A stretch of DNA of 64,000 nucleotides from Gp13-AA77 sp035946735 (GCA_035946735.1 DASYYZ010000170.1:179303-243302), one strand, 5' to 3'; positions 26,751 through 36,456 are shown, counted from the stretch's first letter. The notes: generated from the letters alone by a model not told the origin. Numbers and translations are program-made.

Positions 26751-29435
26751 ATGAGCCAGACTGACAATCAGGAACTTCAAGGCGTGGACATTGAGGCGCA
26801 GGAGTGGCTGGAGTCGCTCGACTACGTGCTGTACAAGGACGGCGGTCCGGAGCGCGCGGGTCAGATCCTGCAAAAGCTGCGGCTGCACGCCGCGGAAGCC
26901 GGCGTCCAGTTGCCCTATCGAGCGACGACGCCGTACCTCAACACCATCCCGGCCGAACAAGAGCCTCCGTACCCTGGCAGCCGCGAGATCGAGCGCCGGA
27001 TCAAGAGCCTGATCCGTTGGAATGCGATGGCGATGGTGGTGCGCGCCAATCGCGAAGAGAGCGGAATTGGCGGGCATATTTCCACCTTTGCTTCGCAGGC
27101 CACCCTGTTTGAGGTTGCTTTCAACCACTTCCTGCGCGGCAAGAGCGAGGGTAATGACGGCGACGTGGTCTACTTCCAGGGACACGCCTCGCCCGGCATT
27201 TATGCGCGCGCATTTCTGGAAGGGCGCCTGCCGCAGGAGCGCCTGCAAAATTTCCGCCGTGAGGCACGTCCGGGCGGCGGCCTTTCGTCGTATCCGCATC
27301 CCTGGCTGATGCCCGATTTCTGGGAATACCCGACCGTCTCGATGGGTCTCGCTCCCATCATGGCGATCTATCAGGCGCGCTTTGGCCGATACCTTGAGGA
27401 CCGTAAGCTCAAGAACGCCACCGGCTCCAGGGTGTGGGCTTTTCTCGGCGACGGCGAAATGGACGAGCCCGAATCCCTGGGGGCGGTTTCGCTGGCGGCG
27501 CGCGAGAAGCTCGACAATCTCATATTCGTGATCAGTTGCAACCTGCAGCGCCTGGATGGTCCGGTGCGCGGCAACGGGAACATCGTGCAGGAGTTGGAGG
27601 GAGTGTTCCGCGGGGCCGGCTGGAACGTGATCAAGGTGCTTTGGGGAAGCGATTGGGACCCGCTGCTGGCCAAAGATGACGAAGGCCTGCTGGCGTCACG
27701 GATGGGCGAGGTCGTTGACGGTGAGCGCCAGAAGTTCACAGTGGAATCCGGCGCCTACGCGCGGAAGCACTTCTTCGGCAAGCATCCCAAGATGCTTGAG
27801 ATGGTCAAGAACTACTCGGATGAGCAACTCGCACGACTGCGACTGGGTGGTCACGATCCGCAGAAGGTCTACGCTGCCTATAAGGCCGCCTGTGAGAATG
27901 TCGGAACACCCACCGTGATTCTGGCGCGCACAATTAAGGGTTACGGGCTCGGCGAGGCGGGCGAAGGCAAGAACATCACTCACCAGCAGAAGAAACTCAA
28001 TGAAGCCGAGTTGAAATTCTTCCGCAGCCGCTTCGGTATTCCTCTGTCCGACGAAGAGGTGGCTGGCGCGCCTTTTTACCGGCCAGCCGATTCCAGCCCC
28101 GAGATCCAGTATATGCAGCAGCGCCGCCAGGAATTGGGCGGGCACATGCCGAGCCGGGTGGTCCGCGTGGAGCCCCTGAATGTTCCGCCCGACGCGCCAT
28201 TCGAAGAGCTGTATCGCGGCACCGACAACCGCGAAGTCTCCACCACCATGGCCTTTGTACGGCTGCTGGCCAAACTGCTTCGCGATCCAGGCCTCGGCAG
28301 ACTGATCGTGCCCATCATTCCGGATGAGGCGCGGACGTTTGGCATGGAGTCGCTGTTCCGCGAGGTGGGCATCTATTCGCACGTGGGCCAGCTTTATGAT
28401 CCGGTGGACCGTGACACGCTGCTCTACTACAAGGAAGCCAAGGACGGACAAATTCTGGAAGAGGGCATCACGGAGGCCGGCAGCATATCGTCGTTTATCG
28501 CGGCCGGCACGGCTTACGCCACCCACGCGGTGAATACGATCCCGTTCTTCATCTTCTACTCGATGTTTGGATTCCAGCGCGTCGGCGACCTGATTTGGGC
28601 TGCGGCGGACTCACGCTGCCGCGGATTCCTGCTGGGCGGTACGGCGGGACGCACGACGCTGGCTGGCGAAGGTCTTCAGCATCAGGACGGTAACAGCCAC
28701 CTTCTCGCCTATCCGATCCCGAACCTGCTGGCGTATGATCCCGCTTTTGCCTTCGAGATCGCAGTGATCATTCGCGACGGCATCCGGCGGATGTATCACG
28801 ATGGCGAGAGCATTTTCTACTACTTGACCTTGATGAACGAAACCTACGTCCAGCCTGCCATGCCGGGCGAACCCGGCGTGCAGGAAGGCATTTTGAAAGG
28901 GCTCTACCGGTTCAAAGCCTCGAATAATCGCAAGGCCAAGCTGCGGGCACAACTGCTCGGCAGTGGCTCGATTCTCAATGAAGCGCTCAAGGCGCAGGTG
29001 TTGCTTGAGGAAAAGTACGGAGTCGCGGCCGACGTCTGGAGCCTGACCAGTTACAAGCAGCTCTATCGCGACGGCCACGATGCCGAGCGCTGGAACATGT
29101 TGCACCCGGACGCCACGCCGCGCGTGCCTTTTGTCACCTCGTGCCTCGCGGAAGCGCCAGGCGTTCTGGTAGCGGCCAGCGACTACGTAAAAGCGCTGCC
29201 CGATTCAATCGCGCGCTGGTGTCCGAGGCCGCTGGTTTCTTTGGGGACCGACGGCTTCGGCCGCAGCGAGGGCCGGGCCGCTTTGCGCGACTTTTTTGAG
29301 GTCGACTCCCGCTTCATTACGGTCGCCACGCTTGGAGCCTTGGCTCGCGAAGGAAAGGTGCAGCCAAAGCTGGTGGAGAACGCCCTCAAGGAGCTTCAAA
29401 TTAACCCGGAGAAGGCCAATCCGGTTACTTCATAA
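26751..29435 (+). CDS. aceE: Pyruvate dehydrogenase E1 (homodimeric type)
   Basis: Thiamine-diphosphate enzyme that decarboxylates pyruvate and acetylates the E2 lipoyl arm. The 894-residue protein matches AceE closely: GGHISTFASQATLFE, QGHASPGIYARAFLEGRL, the cofactor motif GDGEMDEPES followed by NLQRLDGPVRGN, and PEARTFGME-like D-E-A-R-T-F-G-M-E. ATG 26751 has AGAAGGAAA just upstream. It starts an aceE-aceF-lpdA cluster with gaps of 58 and 63 bp, consistent with one operon. Confidence 0.97.
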   Translation: MSQTDNQELQGVDIEAQEWLESLDYVLYKDGGPERAGQILQKLRLHAAEAGVQLPYRATTPYLNTIPAEQEPPYPGSREIERRIKSLIRWNAMAMVVRANREESGIGGHISTFASQATLFEVAFNHFLRGKSEGNDGDVVYFQGHASPGIYARAFLEGRLPQERLQNFRREARPGGGLSSYPHPWLMPDFWEYPTVSMGLAPIMAIYQARFGRYLEDRKLKNATGSRVWAFLGDGEMDEPESLGAVSLAAREKLDNLIFVISCNLQRLDGPVRGNGNIVQELEGVFRGAGWNVIKVLWGSDWDPLLAKDDEGLLASRMGEVVDGERQKFTVESGAYARKHFFGKHPKMLEMVKNYSDEQLARLRLGGHDPQKVYAAYKAACENVGTPTVILARTIKGYGLGEAGEGKNITHQQKKLNEAELKFFRSRFGIPLSDEEVAGAPFYRPADSSPEIQYMQQRRQELGGHMPSRVVRVEPLNVPPDAPFEELYRGTDNREVSTTMAFVRLLAKLLRDPGLGRLIVPIIPDEARTFGMESLFREVGIYSHVGQLYDPVDRDTLLYYKEAKDGQILEEGITEAGSISSFIAAGTAYATHAVNTIPFFIFYSMFGFQRVGDLIWAAADSRCRGFLLGGTAGRTTLAGEGLQHQDGNSHLLAYPIPNLLAYDPAFAFEIAVIIRDGIRRMYHDGESIFYYLTLMNETYVQPAMPGEPGVQEGILKGLYRFKASNNRKAKLRAQLLGSGSILNEALKAQVLLEEKYGVAADVWSLTSYKQLYRDGHDAERWNMLHPDATPRVPFVTSCLAEAPGVLVAASDYVKALPDSIARWCPRPLVSLGTDGFGRSEGRAALRDFFEVDSRFITVATLGALAREGKVQPKLVENALKELQINPEKANPVTS

Positions 29436-29493
29436 CAGTGGCTCGTGGTGAGGGCTAACCACTAACAACCAGCCACTGCCTTTCTGGTGGGTC

Positions 29494-31281
29494 ATGTCGA
29501 CTGAATTCAGACTTCCCGAGCTTGGTGAAAACATCGAGAAGGGCGATCTTCTCAAAGTGCTGGTTTCGGTTGGGGATGAGATCAGCAAGGACCAGCCGGT
29601 AATCGAACTCGAAACCGAAAAGGCCACGCTTGAGGTGCCTTCTTCTGTCGGCGGCAAGGTGGAGTCAGTCAACGTCAAGGCGGGAGAGCAGGTAAAGGTA
29701 GGGCAAGTGATCCTCACGGTGACCGACGGTGATCAAGCCGGTGCCAGGCCCGCGACAGAGACGAAATCTCGCAAAACGAAGGCTAGTACCAACGGGACGG
29801 AGCCAGAGGCCGGGTCCCTCGAGCCCGAAACGGGCGGACGGCCCAGCGCCCTAACGACGGCGGCAGAAACGAGCCGATCCGCGGAAGAGCCGCTGGCCGC
29901 GCCGGGGGGTGATGCCGAGTTCAGACTGCCCGAGCTTGGAGAAAACATCGAAAAGGGCGATCTCCTCAAGGTATTGGTTGCGGTCGGCGACCTGATCCGG
30001 AAAGAGCAGCCGGTCGTCGAACTGGAGACGGAAAAGGCGACTCTAGAGGTGCCGTCTTCGGTGGCCGGCAGGGTGAAAGAGATTCACGTTAAAGCCGGTG
30101 AAAAAGTCAAAGTCGGACAATTGATCTTGACTGTCGAAGGCGACGCCGCGGCTGGCCCTGCAAAGGCCGGGGCAGATGCGGCTCACAGTAGTCAATCGGC
30201 TGCGTCTTCTGCTCCGGCTCAGCCGAGTGCAGAGGCTGGCGAAAAGCCTGCCTCACCTCTGTCAGCGACAACCGTTCCAGAGGTGCCGTCGGCGGAACGG
30301 GCGGGTCGCGGGGGAACGGTGACAGTTCCGCCCATTCCGGCCGAAGAAGTCCCGAGGGCATTGGCGGCCGAGCCTGCCATCAAGACACTCGTTCCTGCCG
30401 CCCCATCCGTGCGCCGCATGGCTCGCGAGTTGGGAGTCGACATTGCTCAGGTGACCGGCACGGGTCCTGCCGGTCGGATCTCCGCCGAAGACGTCAAGTC
30501 GCACGTTCGGGGTCTCAGCCAAGGTGCTGGTACGAGAGCGGCAGGCGCGACGATGCCAATGCCGGATTTCACGCGCTGGGGCGCGGTGGAGCGCGAGCCC
30601 ATGCGCGCTGTGCGCCGTTCCACAGCCGCCCGCATGGCGCACGCCTGGACCACGATTCCGCACGTCACTCAGCACGACAAAGCGGACATCACTCAACTGG
30701 AGCAGTTCCGCAAGCAGTACAGCACGAAGGCGGAGGCGCGCGGGGCCAAGCCAACGGTTACGGCCTTCGCTTTGAAGGTGGCGGCCTCGGCTTTAAAGTT
30801 GTTTCCCAAGTTCGCGGCCAGCATCGATCCAGCTCGCGAAGAAATTCTCTACAAGAAGTATTTCCACATCGGAGTAGCCGTCGACACCGATCGCGGGCTG
30901 CTGGTTCCCGTGATTCGCGACGTGGATCGCAAGAATATCCTGCAACTCTCCATCGAGCTAGCGGAGGCGGCGGAAAAAGCGCGCACTCGCAAGCTGGCTC
31001 CCGAGGACATGGAAGGCGGGGTCTTCACCATCACCAACCTAGGCGGCATTGGCGGCACGGCCTTCACCCCGATCGTGAACTGGCCCGAGGTCGCGATTCT
31101 AGGCATGTCGCGCTCCAGCCTGCAGCCGGTTTATATTGACAACCAGTTCCAACCTCGACTGATGCTGCCGCTTTCGCTCTCATATGACCATCGCCTGATC
31201 GACGGCGCGGACGCAGCCCGTTTCCTTCGCTGGGTTGCGGAGGCGCTGGAGCAGCTCCTGCTGGTGTCGTTTGAAGGCTGA
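29494..31281 (+). CDS. aceF: Pyruvate dehydrogenase E2 (dihydrolipoyl acetyltransferase), two lipoyl domains
   Basis: E2 core of pyruvate dehydrogenase. The 595-residue protein has two N-terminal lipoyl domains with lipoyl lysines at K43 and K181 (ETEKATLEVPSS in both), Ala/Pro/Thr-rich linkers, a peripheral subunit-binding domain (about 305-340, VRRMARELGVD) and the catalytic domain ending with SYDHRLIDG. The two lipoyl domains are nearly identical in the core, indicating a recent duplication or gene conversion. ATG 29494; a GGTGGG stretch is the only upstream binding candidate. Confidence 0.95.
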   Translation: MSTEFRLPELGENIEKGDLLKVLVSVGDEISKDQPVIELETEKATLEVPSSVGGKVESVNVKAGEQVKVGQVILTVTDGDQAGARPATETKSRKTKASTNGTEPEAGSLEPETGGRPSALTTAAETSRSAEEPLAAPGGDAEFRLPELGENIEKGDLLKVLVAVGDLIRKEQPVVELETEKATLEVPSSVAGRVKEIHVKAGEKVKVGQLILTVEGDAAAGPAKAGADAAHSSQSAASSAPAQPSAEAGEKPASPLSATTVPEVPSAERAGRGGTVTVPPIPAEEVPRALAAEPAIKTLVPAAPSVRRMARELGVDIAQVTGTGPAGRISAEDVKSHVRGLSQGAGTRAAGATMPMPDFTRWGAVEREPMRAVRRSTAARMAHAWTTIPHVTQHDKADITQLEQFRKQYSTKAEARGAKPTVTAFALKVAASALKLFPKFAASIDPAREEILYKKYFHIGVAVDTDRGLLVPVIRDVDRKNILQLSIELAEAAEKARTRKLAPEDMEGGVFTITNLGGIGGTAFTPIVNWPEVAILGMSRSSLQPVYIDNQFQPRLMLPLSLSYDHRLIDGADAARFLRWVAEALEQLLLVSFEG

Positions 31282-31344
31282 ATGACAAATTGAGAGAGCT
31301 TTCCGTGCCGCTTCATCGCTGTTGCGGAGGAGGATTCCAGATTC

Positions 31345-32766
31345 ATGTCTGAGCAAGCGACCACAACTCAACTGGCGGTGATCGGAGGCGGGCCGGGCGG
31401 CTACGCGTCCGCTTTTTTGGCAGCCGACCTGGGCATGAAGGTCGCGTTGGTGGATGGGGAAGTGAATCCGGGGGGCATCTGCCTCTATCGGGGCTGCATT
31501 CCTTCCAAGGCGCTGCTTCACGCCGCGCGTGTGCTGAGCGAAGCGAAGGAGGCGGCCCACTTCGGAATTGAGTTTCAGCAGCCCAAGATCGATGTCAATC
31601 GCCTGCGCGCCTGGAAGGACGAGGTGATCGGCAAGCTGACCGGCGGCCTCGGACAGATCTCGAAGCAGCGCAAGGTGGAGTATATTCGCGGAAAGGCATC
31701 GCTGCTGGATGCCAAGACCATCAGCATTGTGTCGGATGGTTCGGCGGAGCGTCGTGTGAATTTCGAGCACGCGATCCTGGCCACGGGTTCGTTTCCGGCC
31801 ATGCTGCCGGGCCTCCCCCAGAGCCCGCGAATTATCGATTCGACCGGAGCGCTGGACCTTGCCGACGTACCCCGAACAATGCTCGTGGTGGGCGGAGGCT
31901 ATATCGGGCTCGAATTGGGCACTGTCTATGCGGCCCTCGGCACCCAAGTGGAAGTGGTGGAGATGCTCGATGGCCTTCTGCCGGGCGCAGACCGCGACCT
32001 GGTGGCCCCACTCGCCAAACGCATCGAGAAGATCTTTCACAAGGTGCTGCTCAACACCAAAGTGGCGGAGATGAAAGAAGGGAAGAGCGGAATCCAGGTA
32101 AAGTTTGAGGGCGCCGCGGATGGCGCGGAGCACGTCTATGAGCGTGTTCTGGTCTCCGTCGGACGCAAACCGAAGTCAGGTATCGAGGGCCTGGAGAAGA
32201 CGCGGGTGGAGAAGGACGCGCGCGGGTTTATCAAGATCAACCCCCAGCGGCGCACGGCGGAACCCACAATCTACGCCATCGGCGACGTCGCGGGTGAGCC
32301 CATGCTGGCTCACAAAGCCTCGCACGAGGGCCGCACGGCCGTTGAAGCGATTCACGGAAAGAAAGTTGCGTTTGAGCCGCGAGCCATTCCGGCCGTGGTG
32401 TTCACCGATCCGGAGGTGGCTTGGTGCGGGCTTACGGAGACTCAGGCTGCTCAGGAAAACCGTCCTGTCAAAGTGGCGCGCTTTCCCTGGGGCGCGTCGG
32501 GTCGCGCGACAACGCTTGACCGCAACGACGGCGTCACCAAGCTCGTGATCGATCCGGAAAGTGAGCGCGTGCTGGGCGTGGGGATCACGGGCATCGGCGC
32601 CGGCGATCTGATTGCAGAAGGCGTGCTGGCCGTCGAGATGGCGGCGCTCGCGTCCGACGTGGCTCTGACCATCCATCCTCATCCGACGCTTTCCGAGACC
32701 TTGATGGAAGCTGCCGAGGTGTTTTATGGCCAGGCTACCGACATCTACCGGCCGAGGAAAAGCTGA
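31345..32766 (+). CDS. lpdA: Dihydrolipoyl dehydrogenase (E3)
   Basis: Flavin disulfide reductase that reoxidises dihydrolipoyl groups with NAD. The 473-residue protein has the FAD-binding GGGPGGY (14-20), the redox pair C46 and C51 (GGICLYRGCIPSK), an NAD-binding GGGYIGLE in the middle and the C-terminal HPHPTLSE with catalytic His446 and Glu451. GGAGGAGG lies upstream of ATG 31345. As the only lpdA in the window it probably serves both the AceE and SucA complexes (inference). Confidence 0.96.
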   Translation: MSEQATTTQLAVIGGGPGGYASAFLAADLGMKVALVDGEVNPGGICLYRGCIPSKALLHAARVLSEAKEAAHFGIEFQQPKIDVNRLRAWKDEVIGKLTGGLGQISKQRKVEYIRGKASLLDAKTISIVSDGSAERRVNFEHAILATGSFPAMLPGLPQSPRIIDSTGALDLADVPRTMLVVGGGYIGLELGTVYAALGTQVEVVEMLDGLLPGADRDLVAPLAKRIEKIFHKVLLNTKVAEMKEGKSGIQVKFEGAADGAEHVYERVLVSVGRKPKSGIEGLEKTRVEKDARGFIKINPQRRTAEPTIYAIGDVAGEPMLAHKASHEGRTAVEAIHGKKVAFEPRAIPAVVFTDPEVAWCGLTETQAAQENRPVKVARFPWGASGRATTLDRNDGVTKLVIDPESERVLGVGITGIGAGDLIAEGVLAVEMAALASDVALTIHPHPTLSETLMEAAEVFYGQATDIYRPRKS

Positions 32767-32791
32767 TCCATCGGTTTCACGGATCAGTGGA

Positions 32792-32886
32792 GATTGCAAA
32801 ATACAGTGACAGTCATTCTCTGTAGCGCCGCTCTACTAGCGGCGAAAGACGCAGGTCGCAGACCCGGCGCTACAGCGGCGGCGGTC
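32792..32886 (+). repeat. MITE-like double-hairpin repeat, copy 1 (right end missing)
   Basis: Begins GATTGCAAAATAC and contains TGTAG...CTACA enclosing two GC-rich hairpins. It aligns along its length with the reverse complement of 63163-63269, with few differences. Its right terminal repeat (GTATTTTGCAAT in copy 2) is missing; sequence runs straight into the leader of the DUF3224 gene. Confidence 0.85.
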
Positions 32887-32902
32887 TAAAAATGGAGTGA
32901 TC

Positions 32903-33289
32903 ATGACAAATCGTGCCAGCGGGACCTTTGAAGTGAGGCTGAGTCCCGAGGGGACCGATGATTCAGGCGTGGTGGGCAGGATGTCAATCGACAAACAGTT
33001 TCATGGCGATCTGGAAGCCGGCAGCAAGGGCCAGATGCTGACGGCCGGCACGAGCGTGAAGGGCTCGGCCGGCTACGTCGCCATGGAGCGAGTGAATGGT
33101 ACGTTGCATGGACGCAGCGGCAGCTTCGTTCTCCAGCATAGCGGCAGCATGACACGCGGCACGCCGCAGATGACGGTCGCCGTGGTGCCGGACTCCGGCA
33201 CAGATCAACTGGCGGGTCTCTCCGGCTGGATGACCATCAAGATCGATCAAGGAAAGCACTCCTACGAGCTGGAGTACACGCTCTCTTGA
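32903..33289 (+). CDS. DUF3224 domain protein
   Basis: A 128-residue protein of the DUF3224 family: begins R-A-S-G-T-F-E-V, has G-R-M-S-I-D-K-Q-F-H-G-D-L, G-S-A-G-Y-V-A-M-E-R-V and L-A-G-L-S-G-W-M-T-I-K-I-D ending H-S-Y-E-L-E-Y-T-L. The family is cytoplasmic, beta-rich and of unknown role. ATG 32903 has GGAG five bases upstream; a GTG at 32897 is less likely. The repeat copy at 32792-32886 lies directly before it and could shape its leader. Confidence 0.85.
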   Translation: MTNRASGTFEVRLSPEGTDDSGVVGRMSIDKQFHGDLEAGSKGQMLTAGTSVKGSAGYVAMERVNGTLHGRSGSFVLQHSGSMTRGTPQMTVAVVPDSGTDQLAGLSGWMTIKIDQGKHSYELEYTLS

Positions 33290-33471
33290 GGAGCCGAACG
33301 TCGATGGATTCACAAGCCCTTATGGCGCACGCCAAAAGGCGGCCCCCTGGCGTTTACCCCGGATTCGTGCCAGGTTCCTGCCTGCCGCTGCCTTTCTGCT
33401 ATTCTTAAGCCGTGTGTCGCGGAGATTGGCGCGTTCCAGCCGGCCCTCTTCTTCGAGAATCGATCCACCTG

Positions 33472-34368
33472 ATGAGCGCCATAGCCGATTCCGGACGCGT
33501 CCTGGTTGCAGAGGGCGAGACTGTGAGCCGTCCGATGTGGTGGTGGGGCACCGCGGCTCTGGCTGTTCTTGTCGCACTCCTCTACAAAGACATCTTTGCG
33601 GCCCTGGTGCGGCAATGGTGGAACGATCCGAATTTCTCGCATGGATTTTTTGTTCCCCTACTGAGCGCGTATCTCGCCTGGGAACGGCGGGGAGCTGTGG
33701 CCGCGTTGCCCCCGAAGCCTTCCTGGTGGGGTCTCGCGGTAATGCTGGGCGCAGTCGGTATCCTGCTGCTAGGAACCTTTGGCGCCGAGTTATTTCTCTC
33801 ACGCTCTTCGTTCATTTTTCTGCTGGCCGGACTTATCATTTTTTTCCTGGGCCGGTCCCAGTTTCGTGCCTTGATCTTCCCCTGGGCCTTCCTGTTCCTG
33901 ATGGTGCCCATTCCCACCTTGATCCTGAATGAGATCACCCTGCCCCTGCAGTTCCTGGCGTCAAACTTAGGGTCGTCGCTCCTTCGCCTTGTGGGCGTTC
34001 CGGTGTTGCGCGAAGGCAATGTGATTCAGTTGCCGGCCATCACGCTGGAGGTGGTGGAAGCCTGCAGCGGCATCCGTTCGCTGGTCTCGCTCATTACCCT
34101 GGCGATCATCTACTGCTATTTGCTGGAGAAAGACAAAGTGATCCGGGTTCTGCTGGTGGCTTCGGCCGTACCTATCGCCATTGCGGCCAACGCCCTGCGC
34201 ATCATGGGTACGGGTCTGGCCGGAAGCTATTGGAGTCCTGACAAAGCGGAGGGCTTTTTTCACGAGTTTTCTGGTTGGGTGATTTTCGTCCTCTCGCTGC
34301 TGATGCTCTTTACCGTGCACCGGCTTTTGCGGGCCGGGGCGCGCCGCTGGCACAGGAGACACGAATGA
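33472..34368 (+). CDS. Exosortase
   Basis: Polytopic membrane transpeptidase-like protein that processes PEP-CTERM-type sorting signals. From ATG 33472 it has 298 residues and about eight hydrophobic segments, with the invariant catalytic Cys198 in E-A-C-S-G-I-R-S, Arg243 in A-N-A-L-R-I-M-G and His264 in F-F-H-E-F-S-G-W. An in-frame GTG at 33412 would add 20 hydrophilic residues. The EpsI gene overlaps its stop by ATGA. No PEP-CTERM target is visible in the window, so substrates must be encoded elsewhere, or the system handles polysaccharide export only. Confidence 0.9.
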   Translation: MSAIADSGRVLVAEGETVSRPMWWWGTAALAVLVALLYKDIFAALVRQWWNDPNFSHGFFVPLLSAYLAWERRGAVAALPPKPSWWGLAVMLGAVGILLLGTFGAELFLSRSSFIFLLAGLIIFFLGRSQFRALIFPWAFLFLMVPIPTLILNEITLPLQFLASNLGSSLLRLVGVPVLREGNVIQLPAITLEVVEACSGIRSLVSLITLAIIYCYLLEKDKVIRVLLVASAVPIAIAANALRIMGTGLAGSYWSPDKAEGFFHEFSGWVIFVLSLLMLFTVHRLLRAGARRWHRRHE

Positions 34369-35021
34369 AGACGGACGGACAGTCGTGGCTGCGTTTCGGG
34401 GTGGCGGCAGCCCTGATCGGTTCCACAGCGATTTACCTGCACGGCCGCGGGCAGGACTGGCCCTCGCCGCCGCACCTCCAGGTGACCGACTTTCCCCGCG
34501 ACCTCGGGGACTGGCGAGGCGGCGAGGCTTTGCCGTTCAGTCAAGACACGCTGCAAGTGCTCGGTCCGGGTGAGTTCCTGGAGCGGATTTACCAGCGCCC
34601 GGCGCAACCGCAGGTCGATCTATTTCTGGCCTACTTCCCTAGCCAGCGTGCGGGCGATACCATCCATTCTCCCAGGCACTGCCTTCCCGGCGCCGGCTGG
34701 GAGCCGACCGAGAGCTCGCTGCTGCAATTGACCGGCCCCGACGGCAGGAGCGTCACCGTGAACTATTGGGTGATCGCCAAGGGCGAAGAGCGGCAGGTGG
34801 CGCTCTACTGGTATCAGGCGCACGGCCGCGTACTGGCCGACGAATATCGAGCCAAGCTGTACCAGGTGTGGGACGCCATGCGATTGAACCGGACGGACGG
34901 CTCCCTGGTCAGAGTGATTACGCCCGTGGCAGGCTTCGAGGGCATCGATAAGGCCAAGCAGCGGGCGGTGGATTTCACCGAGCACCTGCTGCCCATTCTG
35001 GGATCGTACATCCCCAATTGA
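34365..35021 (+). CDS. EpsI family exosortase-associated protein
   Basis: A 218-residue protein with one N-terminal hydrophobic segment (about 10-24) and the EpsI-family signature HSPRHCLPGAGW; further D-L-G-D-W-R-G-G near the start and F-L-A-Y-F-P. EpsI is the conserved companion of exosortases in exopolysaccharide loci and is sometimes fused to them. ATG 34365 overlaps the exosortase stop (ATGA) and follows AGGAGA, so translation is probably coupled. Function of EpsI is not biochemically settled. Confidence 0.9.
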   Translation: MKTDGQSWLRFGVAAALIGSTAIYLHGRGQDWPSPPHLQVTDFPRDLGDWRGGEALPFSQDTLQVLGPGEFLERIYQRPAQPQVDLFLAYFPSQRAGDTIHSPRHCLPGAGWEPTESSLLQLTGPDGRSVTVNYWVIAKGEERQVALYWYQAHGRVLADEYRAKLYQVWDAMRLNRTDGSLVRVITPVAGFEGIDKAKQRAVDFTEHLLPILGSYIPN

Positions 35022-35128
35022 CGTGGCGGGCCGGGCGGTTTGCTTGAGCGAGCCGATGAACGGCTGGCTGTGCCGCTCGCGACCTGTCCAGGCGTTCTCC
35101 AGCAAACTGCTAAAGGGAGTCGATTCGA

Positions 35129-36451
35129 TTGAGTTCGATCAGCGTGTTCGGCATGGGCTACGTGGGTTCCGTAACCGCCGCGTGCTTCGCTCGCATGGGC
35201 CACCACGTGATCGGCGTGGACGTGAGCCTTCCGAAAGTGGAGATGATCGAGGCGGGCCGCAGCCCCATCGTCGAAGCCCAGATGAGCGAGTTGGTGGCCG
35301 CCGGGCGCGAATCTGGCCGATTGCGCGCCACTTGCAACGTCCAGCAGGCGGTCGCCGAATCCGAGGTTTCCTTCGTATCGGTCGGCACTCCGAGCCTGCG
35401 CGGCGGCAAGCTCGATCTGGGCCATGTGGAACGCGTGGCCGTCCAGATCGGCGAAGCTCTCAAGCACAAGCAGTCCCGGCACACCGTGGTCCTGCGCAGT
35501 ACCATGCTCCCCGGAAGCACGGAGTCGCTCGTAATTCCAGCTCTTGAAAAGGCGAGCGGACGACGGACCGCCACCGGCTTGGCGGTGTGCTATAACCCTG
35601 AGTTCATGCGGGAGGGGAGCGCCGTCGACGATTTTCTTTCGCCTCCCTACACGGTTCTGGGAGCGCGGACAACGGAGGATCTCACTCACGTCCGCGAACT
35701 CTATCGGGACACTCCTGGCGAGTTGTTCGAGACTGCGACTCCAGTCGCCGAAATGGTGAAGTACGTCTGCAACGCTTTTCACGCCCTGAAAGTGGGCTTC
35801 GCCAACGAAGTCGGCACCTTGTGCAAACATCTTGACGCCGACACGGAGGCGGTCACTCGAATCTTCACGTCCGACAGGCGGCTGAACATTTCGCCGGCGT
35901 ATCTTTCGCCCGGCTTCGCTTTTGGCGGCTCGTGCCTGCCCAAAGACCTCCGTGCTCTCGCCCATCGCGCCAAAGAATTGGACCTGCACCTGCCTCTGCT
36001 GGAATCGATTTTGCCAAGCAACGCCGAGCACCTGGAGCGCGCGGTGGCGGCGGTGCTCGCGACCGGCAAACGCAAAGTGGGGATGCTCGGTCTCAGTTTC
36101 AAGCCCGGTACCGACGATCTGCGGGAGAGTCCGCAGGTGCAGTTGATCAAGCGCCTGCTCGGCGAGGGCTGGCAAGTGCGGGTCTGGGACCCCAAGGTTT
36201 CGATGGGACAAATCACCGGCTCCAACCGGCAGTATATCGAGAACGTCATTCCCCACATCGGGTCGCTGCTTTCAACCGACTTCGGCAAGGTGGTGCAAGA
36301 CGCCGAGGTGGTAATCATCGGGACAAAATCTGTCGATCAGGAACAGTTGAGGGCATCCCTCAGTCCCCAGCAACATGTGATTGACCTGGTGAACCTCGAG
36401 AGTGCCCACCGTCCGCAGCGCTCGGACCGGTATCGCGGAATCTGTTGGTAA
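35129..36451 (+). CDS. Nucleotide-sugar dehydrogenase (AlgD/Ugd type)
   Basis: NAD-dependent four-electron oxidation of GDP-mannose or UDP-glucose to the corresponding uronate for surface polysaccharide. The 440-residue product has the Rossmann motif GMGYVG (8-13), YNPEFMREG, K-Y-V-C-N-A-F-H-A-L-K and the catalytic Cys269 in GGSCLPKD. F-A-F-G-G-S-C and Y-N-P-E-F favour the GDP-mannose dehydrogenase (AlgD) branch, but UDP-glucose cannot be excluded. Start TTG 35129 after AGGGAG. The following sulfotransferase starts six bases after its stop. Confidence 0.88.
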   Translation: MSSISVFGMGYVGSVTAACFARMGHHVIGVDVSLPKVEMIEAGRSPIVEAQMSELVAAGRESGRLRATCNVQQAVAESEVSFVSVGTPSLRGGKLDLGHVERVAVQIGEALKHKQSRHTVVLRSTMLPGSTESLVIPALEKASGRRTATGLAVCYNPEFMREGSAVDDFLSPPYTVLGARTTEDLTHVRELYRDTPGELFETATPVAEMVKYVCNAFHALKVGFANEVGTLCKHLDADTEAVTRIFTSDRRLNISPAYLSPGFAFGGSCLPKDLRALAHRAKELDLHLPLLESILPSNAEHLERAVAAVLATGKRKVGMLGLSFKPGTDDLRESPQVQLIKRLLGEGWQVRVWDPKVSMGQITGSNRQYIENVIPHIGSLLSTDFGKVVQDAEVVIIGTKSVDQEQLRASLSPQQHVIDLVNLESAHRPQRSDRYRGICW

Positions 36452-36456
36452 GGGCC

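Noticed and set aside
32764..32786. TGATCC/GGATCA inverted repeat after lpdA
   Set aside because: Six-base stem with a loop of eleven and no T-tract; not a convincing terminator.
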